From the NCBI RefSeq assembly GCF_018531375.1, contig NZ_JAHBOH010000001.1:806001-870000 (forward strand): DNA of 64,000 nucleotides. Direction: 5' to 3'. Source of the stretch: Cellulomonas fulva (GTDB lineage: Bacteria > Actinomycetota > Actinomycetes > Actinomycetales > Cellulomonadaceae). The notes under the pieces are model-generated. The model searched no databases and was not told the DNA's origin. It saw only the letters and a program-made list of their open reading frames with translations. Positions 34,899 to 43,936 of the stretch are shown in pieces. Each line of letters starts with the position of its first letter. The first letter of the stretch is position 1. Both the position numbers and the translations under genes were made by a program.

Positions 34899-35684
34899 GT
34901 GCGGGGCGGGGTGGTCGTCGGCGCGCGCGCCGTCCTGGTCGGCGCGCGAGCCGGCGTACGGATCGGCGTCCAGGCGGTGACCTGGGCCCTCGCGTGGCGG
35001 GTCCGGCCGTGGCTGCGGGAGTCGTGGCGCCCGCTCGTCGTGCTGGCGCTCGCGCTGCTGGCGGGACTGGGCGGACCGGAGCTCGTCGCCGAGCACGCGT
35101 CCGCCCGCTACCCGGTCACGGCGGCGGACCTGGCGAGCGGACGCGCTGCGCTCGCGGACCTGGTGGTCGCGCCGCGCACCGGCGCGGAGAGCTACGAGCG
35201 GGAGGAGTTCGGCGCCGCGTGGGACGACGTCGACGGCAACGGGTGCGACACCCGCGACGACGTCCTGCGGCGCGACCTGCTCGGCCCGCGGCTCGACGTC
35301 GACGGCTGCACCGTCCTGGCCGGCGTCCTCGACGACCCGTACACCGGCGCGCGCATCGAGTTCGCGCGGGGGCCGGACTCCGCGGACGTCCAGATCGACC
35401 ACGTCGTGGCCCTCGCCGACGCCTGGGCGTCCGGGGCCCGGACGTGGGACCCCGCGCTCCGCCGCGCGTTCGCCAACGACCCCGCGAACCTCCTGGCGGT
35501 GGACGGCCCGGCGAACCAGGACAAGGGCGCCGCAGACGCCGACGCCTGGCTCCCGCCCGACCAGGGGTACGCGTGCGTCTACGCGCTGCTGCAGGTGCGC
35601 GTGAAGTCCGCGTACGGGCTCCGCGTGACGCCCGACGAGCGAGCGGCTCTCGAGGACGCGCTGTCCACCTGCGTCACGGTGTGA
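34899..35684 (+). CDS. Membrane-anchored or secreted HNH endonuclease
   Basis: A 261-residue protein. An N-terminal hydrophobic segment (PLVVLALALLAGLGG, ~44-60) preceded by Arg residues suggests a signal anchor, so the nuclease domain would be outside. The catalytic region has GNGCDTRDDVLRRDL, DGCTVLAGVLDDPYTG, then VQIDHVVALADAW (the HNH-type Asp-His) and NDPANLLAVDGPANQDKG. Extracellular HNH nucleases of this type are common in Actinobacteria, for nutrient DNA use. GTG 34899 follows GGGAGAGG. Confidence 0.82.
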   Translation: MRGGVVVGARAVLVGARAGVRIGVQAVTWALAWRVRPWLRESWRPLVVLALALLAGLGGPELVAEHASARYPVTAADLASGRAALADLVVAPRTGAESYEREEFGAAWDDVDGNGCDTRDDVLRRDLLGPRLDVDGCTVLAGVLDDPYTGARIEFARGPDSADVQIDHVVALADAWASGARTWDPALRRAFANDPANLLAVDGPANQDKGAADADAWLPPDQGYACVYALLQVRVKSAYGLRVTPDERAALEDALSTCVTV

Positions 35685-35732
35685 CCTGGTGCGTCGGCGC
35701 GGCTCGATCCGGTGCCGCGCCGGGGCCGTACG

Positions 35733-36434
35733 TCAGGGAGCGGAGGTGGGCAGCGTGACGTCGGTGCCGGCGGCGGTGACCCGGACCCCGTCCGCGACGA
35801 CCGTCGCCTGCGTGAGTTCGAGCCCTTCGGGCAGCTCCTCCACGGGCACCTCGAGGTCCGTGAGCCGGCTGCCGACCGCCCCGGGGAGCTGGCCGACGTC
35901 GATGGTGGCGCCGCCGAGCTGCAGGTCCTCGACGTCGACGAGCAGGCGACCGCCTTCCACACGCGGGACCAGACCGGCCGAGAGCTCGATGCCGAGCACG
36001 TCGCCCGACATCCGCAGGACGTCCCCGTCCGCCTGGACCGCGACCTCCAGCTCGGTGCGGGCGGCGAGCTGCTCCTGGATCGAGGCGCTCGGGATCGTCG
36101 CGACCACGGTCGCGTCCTGCGCCGTGTACGGCTCGCTCGTGGAGGTGCCGTGCGCCACGACGTCCACGTCGGTCATCGCGAGGCCGCCGATCGTGGCGCC
36201 CTCGACGTGCCCCGTCACCTCGTCGAGCGAGCCCGCGAGCAGCTGCGTGAGGAACGGGAATCCGTCGATGTCGACCTGCGGCTCGCCCTGGACGTCGTCC
36301 AGGTTCTCGACGATCGCGTCCGCCACGACCTCCTGGGCGCGGACCAGGGCGACCCGGTCCGCCACCACCACGCCGGCGCCCAGCACGACGACCACCGACA
36401 CCCCGACGACCCACCCGCGCGCGCTCACCCGCAC
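35733..36434 (-). CDS. LmeA-like DUF2993 membrane-anchored protein
   Basis: A 233-residue protein with an N-terminal anchor (GWVVGVSVVVVLGAGVVVA) and an outer DUF2993 domain. The domain begins with VADAIVENLDDVQGEPQVDIDGFPFLTQLLAG, recognised here in its pieces: the VDIDGFPFLTQLL core and the repeated VDVxxL strands. In mycobacteria the family member LmeA is needed for lipomannan maturation in the cell envelope; a lipid-binding role is plausible here. The GTG start at 36434 has no strong ribosome binding site. It is a single gene, diverging from the small membrane protein gene at 36531. Confidence 0.82.
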   Translation of the reverse strand: MRVSARGWVVGVSVVVVLGAGVVVADRVALVRAQEVVADAIVENLDDVQGEPQVDIDGFPFLTQLLAGSLDEVTGHVEGATIGGLAMTDVDVVAHGTSTSEPYTAQDATVVATIPSASIQEQLAARTELEVAVQADGDVLRMSGDVLGIELSAGLVPRVEGGRLLVDVEDLQLGGATIDVGQLPGAVGSRLTDLEVPVEELPEGLELTQATVVADGVRVTAAGTDVTLPTSAP

Positions 36435-36530
36435 ACGCTAGGGGCCCCGGGCGCGCGGTGCCCGTCGACATCGCTGGCGCGCGCCCGGGGGCGGTCCTAG
36501 CCTGGGGCGAGGATCGAAGAAGGACGCCCG

Positions 36531-36947
36531 ATGACGTGGGTTCTGCTGATCGCGATCACCCTTCTTCCGGCGCTCCTGTTCGGGTTCGCGTTCTCGTTGT
36601 TCCCGGGCGAGGAGGACGCGCCGCGCTGGCGCGTGCACCTGGCTCGTCGGCTGCGGTCCTGGGCCGACCGCCTGCACCGACCGCCGCCCGAGGTCCACGA
36701 CCCGTTCGCTGCGCTCTGGGTCCAGGAGCGCCTCGGCACCGTGGCCGGGCACGTGCGCCGTCTCGAGGCCGACACCCACTGCTTCGCGCGCGCCGAACGG
36801 ATCATCGCCACCCAGCTCGCCTACGACGACCTGCTGCGCACGGCCTGCGGACTCGCGGGCGTCGAGATCCAGCAGGCCGCGCTCGGCGACCCTGCGGAGC
36901 GGTTCCGCCGCGAGGTCGAGCTGACCTCCCGCGGCTGGTCCTGGTGA
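36531..36947 (+). CDS. Hypothetical small membrane protein
   Basis: A 138-residue protein with an N-terminal helix (WVLLIAITLLPALLFGFAFSL) and a ~110-residue cytoplasmic or external helical tail. I do not recognise the family. RLEADTHCFARAERIIATQLAYDD is a charged helix with one Cys, and LLRTACGLAGVEI follows. ATG 36531 is preceded by GAAGAAGGA, a good ribosome binding site. It ends 4 bp before the stop of the convergent sbcC gene. Confidence 0.55.
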   Translation: MTWVLLIAITLLPALLFGFAFSLFPGEEDAPRWRVHLARRLRSWADRLHRPPPEVHDPFAALWVQERLGTVAGHVRRLEADTHCFARAERIIATQLAYDDLLRTACGLAGVEIQQAALGDPAERFRREVELTSRGWSW

Positions 36948-36951
36948 GGGC

Positions 36952-39900
36952 TCAGCCCGCGCGCACGACGAGCGTGCTCGGACCGGCGGCGGTCCGGCGG
37001 ATCTCGATGCGGTCCGCGATCGTCTGCTTGAGCGCCTCGACGTGCGACACGACGCCGACCACCCGACCGCCGGCACGGAGGTGGTCGAGCTCGGCGAGCA
37101 CCTGGTCGAGCGTGCGGGGGTCGAGCGAGCCGAAGCCCTCGTCGACGAAGAGCGTGCCCAGGTCGATCCCACCAGCCTCCGCGGTCACGACGTCCGCCAT
37201 GCCGAGCGCGAGGCAGAGCGAGACGTAGAAGGTCTCCCCGCCCGAGAGCGTCCGGGGGTCGCGCTGCTGCTCGGTGTGGTGGTCGAGCACGCGCATCGCG
37301 AGGCCGGTCCGCCGCGAGCTGACGTCCTCCTTGCGGTCGCTGCGCACCAGCTCGAACCGGCCGTCCGACATGCCGACCAGCCGCGCGTTCGCCGCCGCGA
37401 CCACGTCCTCGAACCGCCGGACCAGCACATAGGTGGCGAGCGACAGCCCGGTCGCGTTGTCCCCGCCCGTCCCCGCCGCGAGCCCGGCGAGGCGCAGCAC
37501 CGGCGCCGCCTCCTCGACCTGACGCCGGTGGCGGGCCACCGCCGCGCGCAGCTCCTCGGCCGCCGCGTCCGCCGCCGCACCGATCGACTCGGTGACGCCC
37601 GCCTCGCCCGACGCGCGCGCCAGCTCGGCCGCGGCCGCCCCCTCGGCCTGCTGGGCGGTGAGCAGCTCGGCACTCACGACCGCACCCGTGACGTCGGGCG
37701 CCAGGCCGGCGACCGCGGGGTCGGCGAGCCCGGCGCGCACCCGCTCGGTGGCCGCGGCGTGCTCCCGCACCACCCGGTCGAGCGCCTCGATCTGGGCGTC
37801 GCCGGCGGACGCGGCGCGCGCGGCCGCCACGTCGTCGAACCCGTGGTGCTCGAGCTCGTGCGCGAGCGCCGTGCGCCGCCGCCCGAGGTCGGCCGCCGCG
37901 CCCGCCGCCTCGTCCAGCGCCGCGAGCAGGTCGGCCGCCGTGGCGGCCCGCTCGACCAGCTCGGCGTGGCGCGCCGCCACGGTGGGGTGCGTGCCGCGCG
38001 CGCGGGCGACCTCCGCCTCGGCCTCCTCGACCGCGGCCTGCAGCGTGTCGACCACGAGCGCCGCGCGCTCCCGCTCGGCGACCGCGAGCAGCCGGGTGCG
38101 CTCGCGCGCCTGCGTGGCCTCGCGGTGCTCGTCGACGTCGCGCGTCAGCCGCACGGCACGCCGCCCGGCGTCGCGGCAGTCGGCGAGCGCCTGGGCGGCC
38201 GAGCCGTGGGCCTGCTCGGCCTCCTCCGGCGTGGAGCCGGCCGTCGCGGCACGGGCCGCCGCCACCTCGGTCTCGAGCGCGGCGTGCGCCTCACGGGCCG
38301 CCCCGAGCGCCGCTTCGGCCGCCTGCCGCACGGTCTCCGCGGCCTGCACCGCGTCCACCGTCACGTGGTCGGCCGCCAGCGCGGCGGGGACCGGGTGCTC
38401 GCAGGACCCGCAGACGGGACAGGCCGCACCGTCGGCGAGGTCCGCCGCGAGCTCGCCGGCGAGACCGGCGATCCGCGCGGACCGCAGGCTCGACTCCCGC
38501 ACGACAGCGGCCTGCGCCGCGACCGCGCGCTCCTCGACGAGCGCCGCAGCGGCCTCGTGACGCGGAAGCAGCCCGGCCAGCGAGCGGTGCGCGTCGACCA
38601 GCGCGTCCGCGGCGCGTGCGGCCAGCGCGAGCTCGGCCTCCTGGTCCGCAGCACCGCGCACGGTCCGGAGCGCGGCCGTCAGCTCCTCGAGCGCGGCCGG
38701 CCGGGCCGCGAGCCAGGCGTCGTGCGCCGCGATCTCGGTGTCCCGGTCCTCGACGGCGCCGCGTGCCTGACGGGCCTCGAGCCGCACCGCCGTGAGCCGC
38801 GCCTCGACGTCGAGCGCGCGCTCGAGCGCCGCCGCGGCCGCCACGGCCGCGCTCTGCTCCGCGGCCAGCCCGGTCCGGCTCGCCGCTGCACCGTCCGCCG
38901 GGGCGTCCTCGCCCGGAACCAGCGCGGCGAGGTCCGCCGGCGCGACGTCGCGGGCCGCGAGCAAGGACTTGCGGGCGGTCTCGGAGGTCTGTGCGGCCTC
39001 GTCGGCGGCCTGCAGCAGGGGTCGCAGCGCCCGGGCCGCCTGCGCCGCGACCAGGCGGCGGCTCGCCTCGGCCTGCGCCTCGTCCGCCTCGGCGAGGGCC
39101 GCCCGCTCCGCGAGGAGCCCGTCCCGCAGCGCGACGAGCCGGCCGAGCTCGCGCTGCTCGGTCAGCCGGACGCCGGCCTCGCGGTGGGCCGTCGCCGCGA
39201 GCGCGGCCTGCTGAGCCGCCTGCGCCGCCCGGGCGGAGAGCGCACCCGTGGTCACGGCGAGTGCGTCCTCCACCACGGTCAGCGGTCCACCCGCGACGAC
39301 CTCGTCGACCGCCGCGCGCACGGCCGCGAGCGCCTCCGGGTCGAGGCGTGCGGCGCCGGCCAGGTGGGCGACCCGGTCGTCCACCACCGCGCGCCCCGCG
39401 GCGGCGGCCCGCTCCGCGTCCCGGCGCAGCTGGGCCAGGCGGGCCTGCAGGTCCTCGTAGACCTGCGTGCCGAAGATCTTCTGCAGCAGGCCCCGGCGGT
39501 CCTCGGGGTCGGCGCGCAGGAAGCGCGCGAACTCGCCCTGCGGCAGCACGATCGTCTGGACGAACTGCGTCCGGTCCAGACCGACGATCCGCTGGATCTC
39601 CGCGCCCGCCTCGTCCAACCGGGTCGAGAGCACCTCGCCACCGGGCGGCTCGATCGCGGGGCCTGCGACCTCGGCACCCGCGCCCTCGCCTGCCGACAGG
39701 CGCCACAGCCGCACCGACGCCTGCTGGCGCACCGTCCCCGAGCCGCGCTTCTTCGCGCGCTCGTACGCGGGCGTGCGGCGCACCCGGAAGCGCCCGGACG
39801 GGACCTCGAACGTCAGGTCGACGAACGACTCCGTCTCGTCCCCCGCGTAGGCGGAGCGCAGCCGGTCCTCGCTCGCGTCGGCGGACGCCACCTTGCCGTA

Positions 39901-40056
39901 CAGCGCGAACACCACGGCGTCGATCACGGTGGACTTGCCCGCGCCCGTCGGCCCCTCGAGCAGGAACAGCCCCGAGGCCGCGAGCGCGGAGAAGTCGACG
40001 ACGTGCCGGCCGGCAAAGGGGCCGATCGCCTGGAGCGTGAGCGTGTGCAGCTGCAT
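36952..40056 (-). CDS. sbcC: DNA double-strand break repair ATPase SbcC
   Basis: A 1,034-residue SMC-like ATPase that with SbcD forms a nuclease removing DNA hairpins and processing double-strand breaks. The N-terminal P-loop is GPTGAGKST (~36-44). Long Ala/Glu/Arg-rich coiled coils flank a central zinc hook, CPVC at residues 546-549 with GSCEHP after it. The C-terminal half has the signature LSGGETFYVSLCLALGMADV and Walker B GTLFVDEGFGSLD. Very alanine-rich coils are normal at this G+C. The ATG shares one base with the sbcD stop (TGATG). Confidence 0.95.
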   Translation of the reverse strand: MQLHTLTLQAIGPFAGRHVVDFSALAASGLFLLEGPTGAGKSTVIDAVVFALYGKVASADASEDRLRSAYAGDETESFVDLTFEVPSGRFRVRRTPAYERAKKRGSGTVRQQASVRLWRLSAGEGAGAEVAGPAIEPPGGEVLSTRLDEAGAEIQRIVGLDRTQFVQTIVLPQGEFARFLRADPEDRRGLLQKIFGTQVYEDLQARLAQLRRDAERAAAAGRAVVDDRVAHLAGAARLDPEALAAVRAAVDEVVAGGPLTVVEDALAVTTGALSARAAQAAQQAALAATAHREAGVRLTEQRELGRLVALRDGLLAERAALAEADEAQAEASRRLVAAQAARALRPLLQAADEAAQTSETARKSLLAARDVAPADLAALVPGEDAPADGAAASRTGLAAEQSAAVAAAAALERALDVEARLTAVRLEARQARGAVEDRDTEIAAHDAWLAARPAALEELTAALRTVRGAADQEAELALAARAADALVDAHRSLAGLLPRHEAAAALVEERAVAAQAAVVRESSLRSARIAGLAGELAADLADGAACPVCGSCEHPVPAALAADHVTVDAVQAAETVRQAAEAALGAAREAHAALETEVAAARAATAGSTPEEAEQAHGSAAQALADCRDAGRRAVRLTRDVDEHREATQARERTRLLAVAERERAALVVDTLQAAVEEAEAEVARARGTHPTVAARHAELVERAATAADLLAALDEAAGAAADLGRRRTALAHELEHHGFDDVAAARAASAGDAQIEALDRVVREHAAATERVRAGLADPAVAGLAPDVTGAVVSAELLTAQQAEGAAAAELARASGEAGVTESIGAAADAAAEELRAAVARHRRQVEEAAPVLRLAGLAAGTGGDNATGLSLATYVLVRRFEDVVAAANARLVGMSDGRFELVRSDRKEDVSSRRTGLAMRVLDHHTEQQRDPRTLSGGETFYVSLCLALGMADVVTAEAGGIDLGTLFVDEGFGSLDPRTLDQVLAELDHLRAGGRVVGVVSHVEALKQTIADRIEIRRTAAGPSTLVVRAG

Positions 40057-41228
40057 CAGGCGCTCCGCTCCGCGGCGACGGCCTGCTCGTACGCCGTGCG
40101 CAGCACCGCCACCTCCGCCGCGGACGGGCGCGCGCCGGTGACGTGCGCGACGAAGTCGCCCGCGACCTCGACCGGGTCGTGCGCCGCGGTGACCGCCCGC
40201 AGCGCGGTGCCCGGCGCACCCGCGGGCGGCCGGTGCTGCACCACGAGCGCGTGCGGGAACCGCGCCCGGACCCGCGCGTAGAGGTCCGCGGGTCGCTGCT
40301 GGTCGGTCACCACCACCCGCACCCAGTCCGCGACGTGCGGCTCGCCCGCCGCACCCAGCAGGTCCTCGAGGGCGCCCGTCACGTCGGCCAGCCGGCGCGG
40401 CACCGGCGCGGCCACGAGCTCGGTGGTCACGGCGCCGTCCGCGCCGAGTCCGACGAGCACCGTGGACTTCGCGTGGTGCTGCTCGGAGAACGAGTAGGCG
40501 AGCGGCGAGCCGCTGTACCGCATCGTCGTGCCCTCCGGACCGGTGACCCGCTGCGGGCCGTGCAGGTGGCCGAGCGCCACGTAGTCCGCGCCCTGGAAGA
40601 CCTGCGACGGCACGTGGTCCACCCCGCCGACGCGGATGTCCCGCTCCGACTCGCTCGCGAGCCCGCCGACCACGAAGGCGTGCGCCGCGACCACGACCGC
40701 GGGGCGCTCGCTCGTCGTCCGCGACGCGAGGTCCGCGCGGACGCGAGCCATCGCGGCCGCCGTCACCGCCTCGTGCGAGCGCGAGGGTACGTCGGCGCCG
40801 GGCTCGGCGAGCGCGGTGCGCACGGTGTCCGGGTCGAGGTACGGCAGTCCGTACACGAGCGCGCGGGCACCGTCACGACCGGCGACCTCGACCGGAGCGG
40901 CCAGCCCCGCGACACGGGTCCGCAGCTGCACCCGCTCGCGCATGAGCGCGGCGCCGAACCCCAGCCGGGTCGCGGAGTCGTGGTTGCCCGACGTGACGAC
41001 GACGGTCGTGTGCTCGGCGAGGCGGGCCAGGGTCTCCGACAGCAGGGTCACCGCCTCGACGGGCGGGATCGCGCGGTCGTACACGTCCCCCGCGACGACG
41101 ACCGCGTCCACCTGCTCGGTGCGCACGACGTCGACCAGGTGGTCCAGGTACGCCGCCTGGTGGTCGAGCAGGTCGACCCCGTGCAGCGACCGGCCCAGGT
41201 GCCAGTCCGACGTGTGCAGCATCCGCAT
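40056..41228 (-). CDS. sbcD: Exonuclease subunit SbcD
   Basis: A 390-residue Mre11-type metallophosphoesterase, the nuclease subunit of SbcCD. All metal-site motifs are present: SDWHLG (residues ~6-11), AGDVYDRA, SGNHDSATR, AAHAFVVGG and LGHLHGPQ. The C-terminal capping domain follows. ATG 41228 puts MRMLHTSDWHLG at the N-terminus as in the family; a longer in-frame start 72 bp upstream adds no conserved residues. It is the first gene of the sbcDC pair. No LexA box is visible upstream. Confidence 0.95.
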   Translation of the reverse strand: MRMLHTSDWHLGRSLHGVDLLDHQAAYLDHLVDVVRTEQVDAVVVAGDVYDRAIPPVEAVTLLSETLARLAEHTTVVVTSGNHDSATRLGFGAALMRERVQLRTRVAGLAAPVEVAGRDGARALVYGLPYLDPDTVRTALAEPGADVPSRSHEAVTAAAMARVRADLASRTTSERPAVVVAAHAFVVGGLASESERDIRVGGVDHVPSQVFQGADYVALGHLHGPQRVTGPEGTTMRYSGSPLAYSFSEQHHAKSTVLVGLGADGAVTTELVAAPVPRRLADVTGALEDLLGAAGEPHVADWVRVVVTDQQRPADLYARVRARFPHALVVQHRPPAGAPGTALRAVTAAHDPVEVAGDFVAHVTGARPSAAEVAVLRTAYEQAVAAERSA

Positions 41229-41430
41229 GCCCGGGACGCTAGCCCGCACCTCCGACACGGCCCGGCAGGACAGGCCGCCCGGCGCCGGGGCGCGCGTCAC
41301 GTCCGCGGATCTTCACACTTTCGTTGCCGAGTTCGGCAGCGGGGCGGGGGTCCCGGAGGCCAAGGTGTGCTCAGCGCGGGGCACCCGGGTCACGGCGACC
41401 CACCCCGGCGCGCCACCCAGGGGGTTCCAC

Positions 41431-43257
41431 ATGCACGTCCCACGCAGAGGCGCCGCGCTCGCGGCGCTCACAGCGCTCACGGTCACGCTCGGCCTCGTCG
41501 TCGGCGGCACCACGGCCGCGACGGCCGCGACGACGCCGTCCGCGACGCCCGCACCGGCAGACCGCACGTCCGCCCAGGAGCGGGCGCGCGTCGACACGGT
41601 CGACGCGACGATCGACTGGTTCGACTGCACCAACGTGGTCGGGCCGAGGTTCGACTGCGGGACGGTCGACCTCCCGCTGGACTACGACGAGCCCGAGGGC
41701 GCGACCACGTCGGTCGCGCTGCTGAGGTACCGGACCGCCGACCCGAGCCGCAAGGTCGGCACGCTCTTCGTCAACCCCGGTGGCCCCGGCGGCTCGGGCG
41801 TCGACATCGCGACGTACGCGCCGGACCTCTTCCCGGCCGACGTCCTGGCCCGGTTCGACGTCGTGGGCTTCGACCCCCGCGGGACCAACTTCAGCGACAA
41901 CGTGCAGTGCTGGCGCAACCTGGGCGAGCAGACCAACGCGATCCTGCCGCTGCTGACGACGCCGTTCCCACGCGGCGCCGTGCAGAGCGCGGACTTCGTG
42001 CGCGCGTCGACCGCGTTCGGCCGCGCCTGCTCGACGACGGGCCAGCCGCTGTCCGCCTCGATGTCGACCGCCGACGTCGCCCGGGACATGGACGTGCTGC
42101 GCCGCACTCTCGGTGACACCAGGCTGACGTACCTCGGCTTCTCCTACGGCACCTACCTCGGCAACGTCTACGCCAACCTCTTCCCCGACCGCGTGCGCGC
42201 CGTGGTGCTCGACGGTGTACTCGACCCGGTCGCCTGGCAGGGCACGGCGGCCACGGCGGACGTGCCGCAGACCCAGCGCATCAAGTCGGGCGACGGTGCG
42301 TGGAAGGCGTTGCAGCGGATCCTCGCGGTCTGCGGCGCGAAGGGCCCGGACTACTGCTGGACCGCCCGCATCGGCGAGCCGACGAAGGTCTTCACGCAGC
42401 TGTCCAACAAGCTCAAGAAGTCCCCGATCGAGCTCGACTACGGCGACGGCTTCACCGCCACCATCGACTACCCGATGATGATGTCGGTGCTGCTCAGCGA
42501 CCTGTACGCGGCCGACGCCTGGCAGTACGTCGACTGGGACATCGACATGTTCTGGGCGATGGCGAAGGAGTCGAGCAGCGCCAAGAGCCCGGAGCGCGCC
42601 GCGGCCGTCAAGCGGTTCAAGGCCCGCCTCAGCGCGGCGGAGGCGCAGGAGCGCGCAGCGGACGCGCGGGTCGCCGAGCTGGCCGAGGCGCCCGGCTTCG
42701 CGTTCCCCTACAACAGCGCGCCGGAGGCGTTCCAGTCCGTGCTGTGCACCGACGGCCTCAACCCGCGGTACGCCTCGCGCTGGCCCGCGGCGGCTGCGAA
42801 GGCGGCCCAGACCGGCTCGGGCTTCGGCCCGCTGTGGACCTGGTCGTCGGCGCCGTGCGCGTCGGCCACGTGGACGGCGCGGGCGGAGGACTCCTACCGC
42901 GGCACGTTCACCCACCGGACGGCTGCGCCCGTCCTCGTCGTGGGCAACTACTGGGACCCGGCGACCAACTACCGAGGCGCGGTCAAGGCGGCGGCGCTCC
43001 TGCCGAACAGCTCGCTGATCTCGAGCAACTCGTGGGGGCACACCGCCTACGGGACGTCGCAGTGCGTGACCAAGGCGGTCACGAACTACCTCGTCACGGG
43101 CAAGGCGCCGCAGGACGGCCTGACGTGCCGCGGCGACTCGCAGCCGTTCCCGACGAAGATCGACGGCGACTCGGGGTTCGACAAGGCGACGACGACGGTG
43201 GGCGACGACCGCCCCCAGGTCGTCCCGCCGAGCCCGGGCACGGTGCCGACGCTCTGA
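41431..43257 (+). CDS. Secreted alpha/beta hydrolase, tripeptidyl-aminopeptidase type
   Basis: A 608-residue exported serine peptidase of the Streptomyces SlpD/Tap-like group. A signal peptide (LAALTALTVTLGLVVGG, cleavage near ATA-A, ~residue 37) is followed by the hydrolase. The oxyanion-hole loop is NPGGPGGSG, the nucleophile Ser sits in LGFSYGTYLGN, the acid is in GNYWDPATNY and the catalytic His is in SNSWGHTAYG. A TAP-like C-terminal domain contains those last two blocks. It is expected to remove N-terminal tripeptides from extracellular proteins. ATG 41431 is the likely start, with a weak GGGGG ribosome site. Confidence 0.9.
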   Translation: MHVPRRGAALAALTALTVTLGLVVGGTTAATAATTPSATPAPADRTSAQERARVDTVDATIDWFDCTNVVGPRFDCGTVDLPLDYDEPEGATTSVALLRYRTADPSRKVGTLFVNPGGPGGSGVDIATYAPDLFPADVLARFDVVGFDPRGTNFSDNVQCWRNLGEQTNAILPLLTTPFPRGAVQSADFVRASTAFGRACSTTGQPLSASMSTADVARDMDVLRRTLGDTRLTYLGFSYGTYLGNVYANLFPDRVRAVVLDGVLDPVAWQGTAATADVPQTQRIKSGDGAWKALQRILAVCGAKGPDYCWTARIGEPTKVFTQLSNKLKKSPIELDYGDGFTATIDYPMMMSVLLSDLYAADAWQYVDWDIDMFWAMAKESSSAKSPERAAAVKRFKARLSAAEAQERAADARVAELAEAPGFAFPYNSAPEAFQSVLCTDGLNPRYASRWPAAAAKAAQTGSGFGPLWTWSSAPCASATWTARAEDSYRGTFTHRTAAPVLVVGNYWDPATNYRGAVKAAALLPNSSLISSNSWGHTAYGTSQCVTKAVTNYLVTGKAPQDGLTCRGDSQPFPTKIDGDSGFDKATTTVGDDRPQVVPPSPGTVPTL

Positions 43258-43273
43258 CGCCCACCCCCATGTC

Positions 43274-43305
43274 GCGCCCCGCCGGTCCACGGACCGTCGG
43301 GGCGC
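43274..43305. terminator. Bidirectional hairpin terminator
   Basis: GCGCCCCGCCGGTC (43274-43287) pairs with 43292-43305 with a single mismatch, around a 4-nt loop. It is placed 16 nt after the peptidase stop and 28 nt before the stop of the convergent YbaK gene. Confidence 0.7.
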
Positions 43306-43333
43306 GGCGGTCGGTGGCCGTGCACGCCGAGCC

Positions 43334-43819
43334 TCAGTCGCCGGCGGCGTCCTGGGTCACGTCCGCCACCGTCGCCCCGAGCGAGCGGACGAGCTCGTCG
43401 CCGTCCACGGTCGCCGCGACGCCGTGCGCACCCGCGCCGATCGACACCCGGTGGCCACGCACCCGCTCGTCGGCGACCACCGGCCACGCGGTGAGCGAGC
43501 CGAACGGCGTGATCGTGCCGCGCTCGTAGCCCGTCACCTCGCGCGCGGTCTCGGCGTCCGGCAGGGACAGCCGGCTGACCCCGAGCAGTGCCCGCAGCTT
43601 GGGCCACGAGATCGCCCGCTCGCCCGTGACCAGCACGAACAGGAAGTCGTCGTCCCCGCGCCGCACGACCAGCGACTTCACGATGTCGCCGGGCTGGACG
43701 CCGCGGACCTCGGCCGCCTCCGCGAGCGACCCGACCCGTCCGTGCCGCGTCACGACGTGCTCCAGCCCCGACGCCGCCAGCGCCGCGACGGCCCGGCGCT
43801 CACCCTCCGTCTCACCCAT
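43334..43819 (-). CDS. YbaK/EbsC-type aminoacyl-tRNA deacylase
   Basis: A 161-residue single-domain protein of the YbaK/ProX family, which hydrolyses mischarged tRNAs such as Cys- or Ala-tRNA(Pro). Recognised segments are HGRVGSLAEAAEVRGV, the catalytic-Lys-bearing DIVKSLVVRRGDDDFLFVL, SRLSLPDAETAREVTGYERG, and TPFGSL. GYERGTITPFG is the conserved substrate loop of the family. ATG 43819 is the natural start; reading upstream runs into the helicase promoter. It is convergent with the peptidase gene. Confidence 0.88.
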   Translation of the reverse strand: MGETEGERRAVAALAASGLEHVVTRHGRVGSLAEAAEVRGVQPGDIVKSLVVRRGDDDFLFVLVTGERAISWPKLRALLGVSRLSLPDAETAREVTGYERGTITPFGSLTAWPVVADERVRGHRVSIGAGAHGVAATVDGDELVRSLGATVADVTQDAAGD

Positions 43820-43936
43820 CGCCCCACGGTAGCGGCGCCCTGGTCGGGGCACGGGGCGGGCGTGCTCGCCGGCCGAGGTCCGCCCTGCGCGGAAACAGGG
43901 CGCGGCACGCGCGGCGGGCTGGGAGGATGGGACGTC

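Noticed and set aside
37042..40281. 1,079-residue plus-strand ORF opposite sbcC/sbcD
   Set aside because: Antisense artefact of the Ala/Arg-rich coiled-coil coding region; spans two genes and has no domain.
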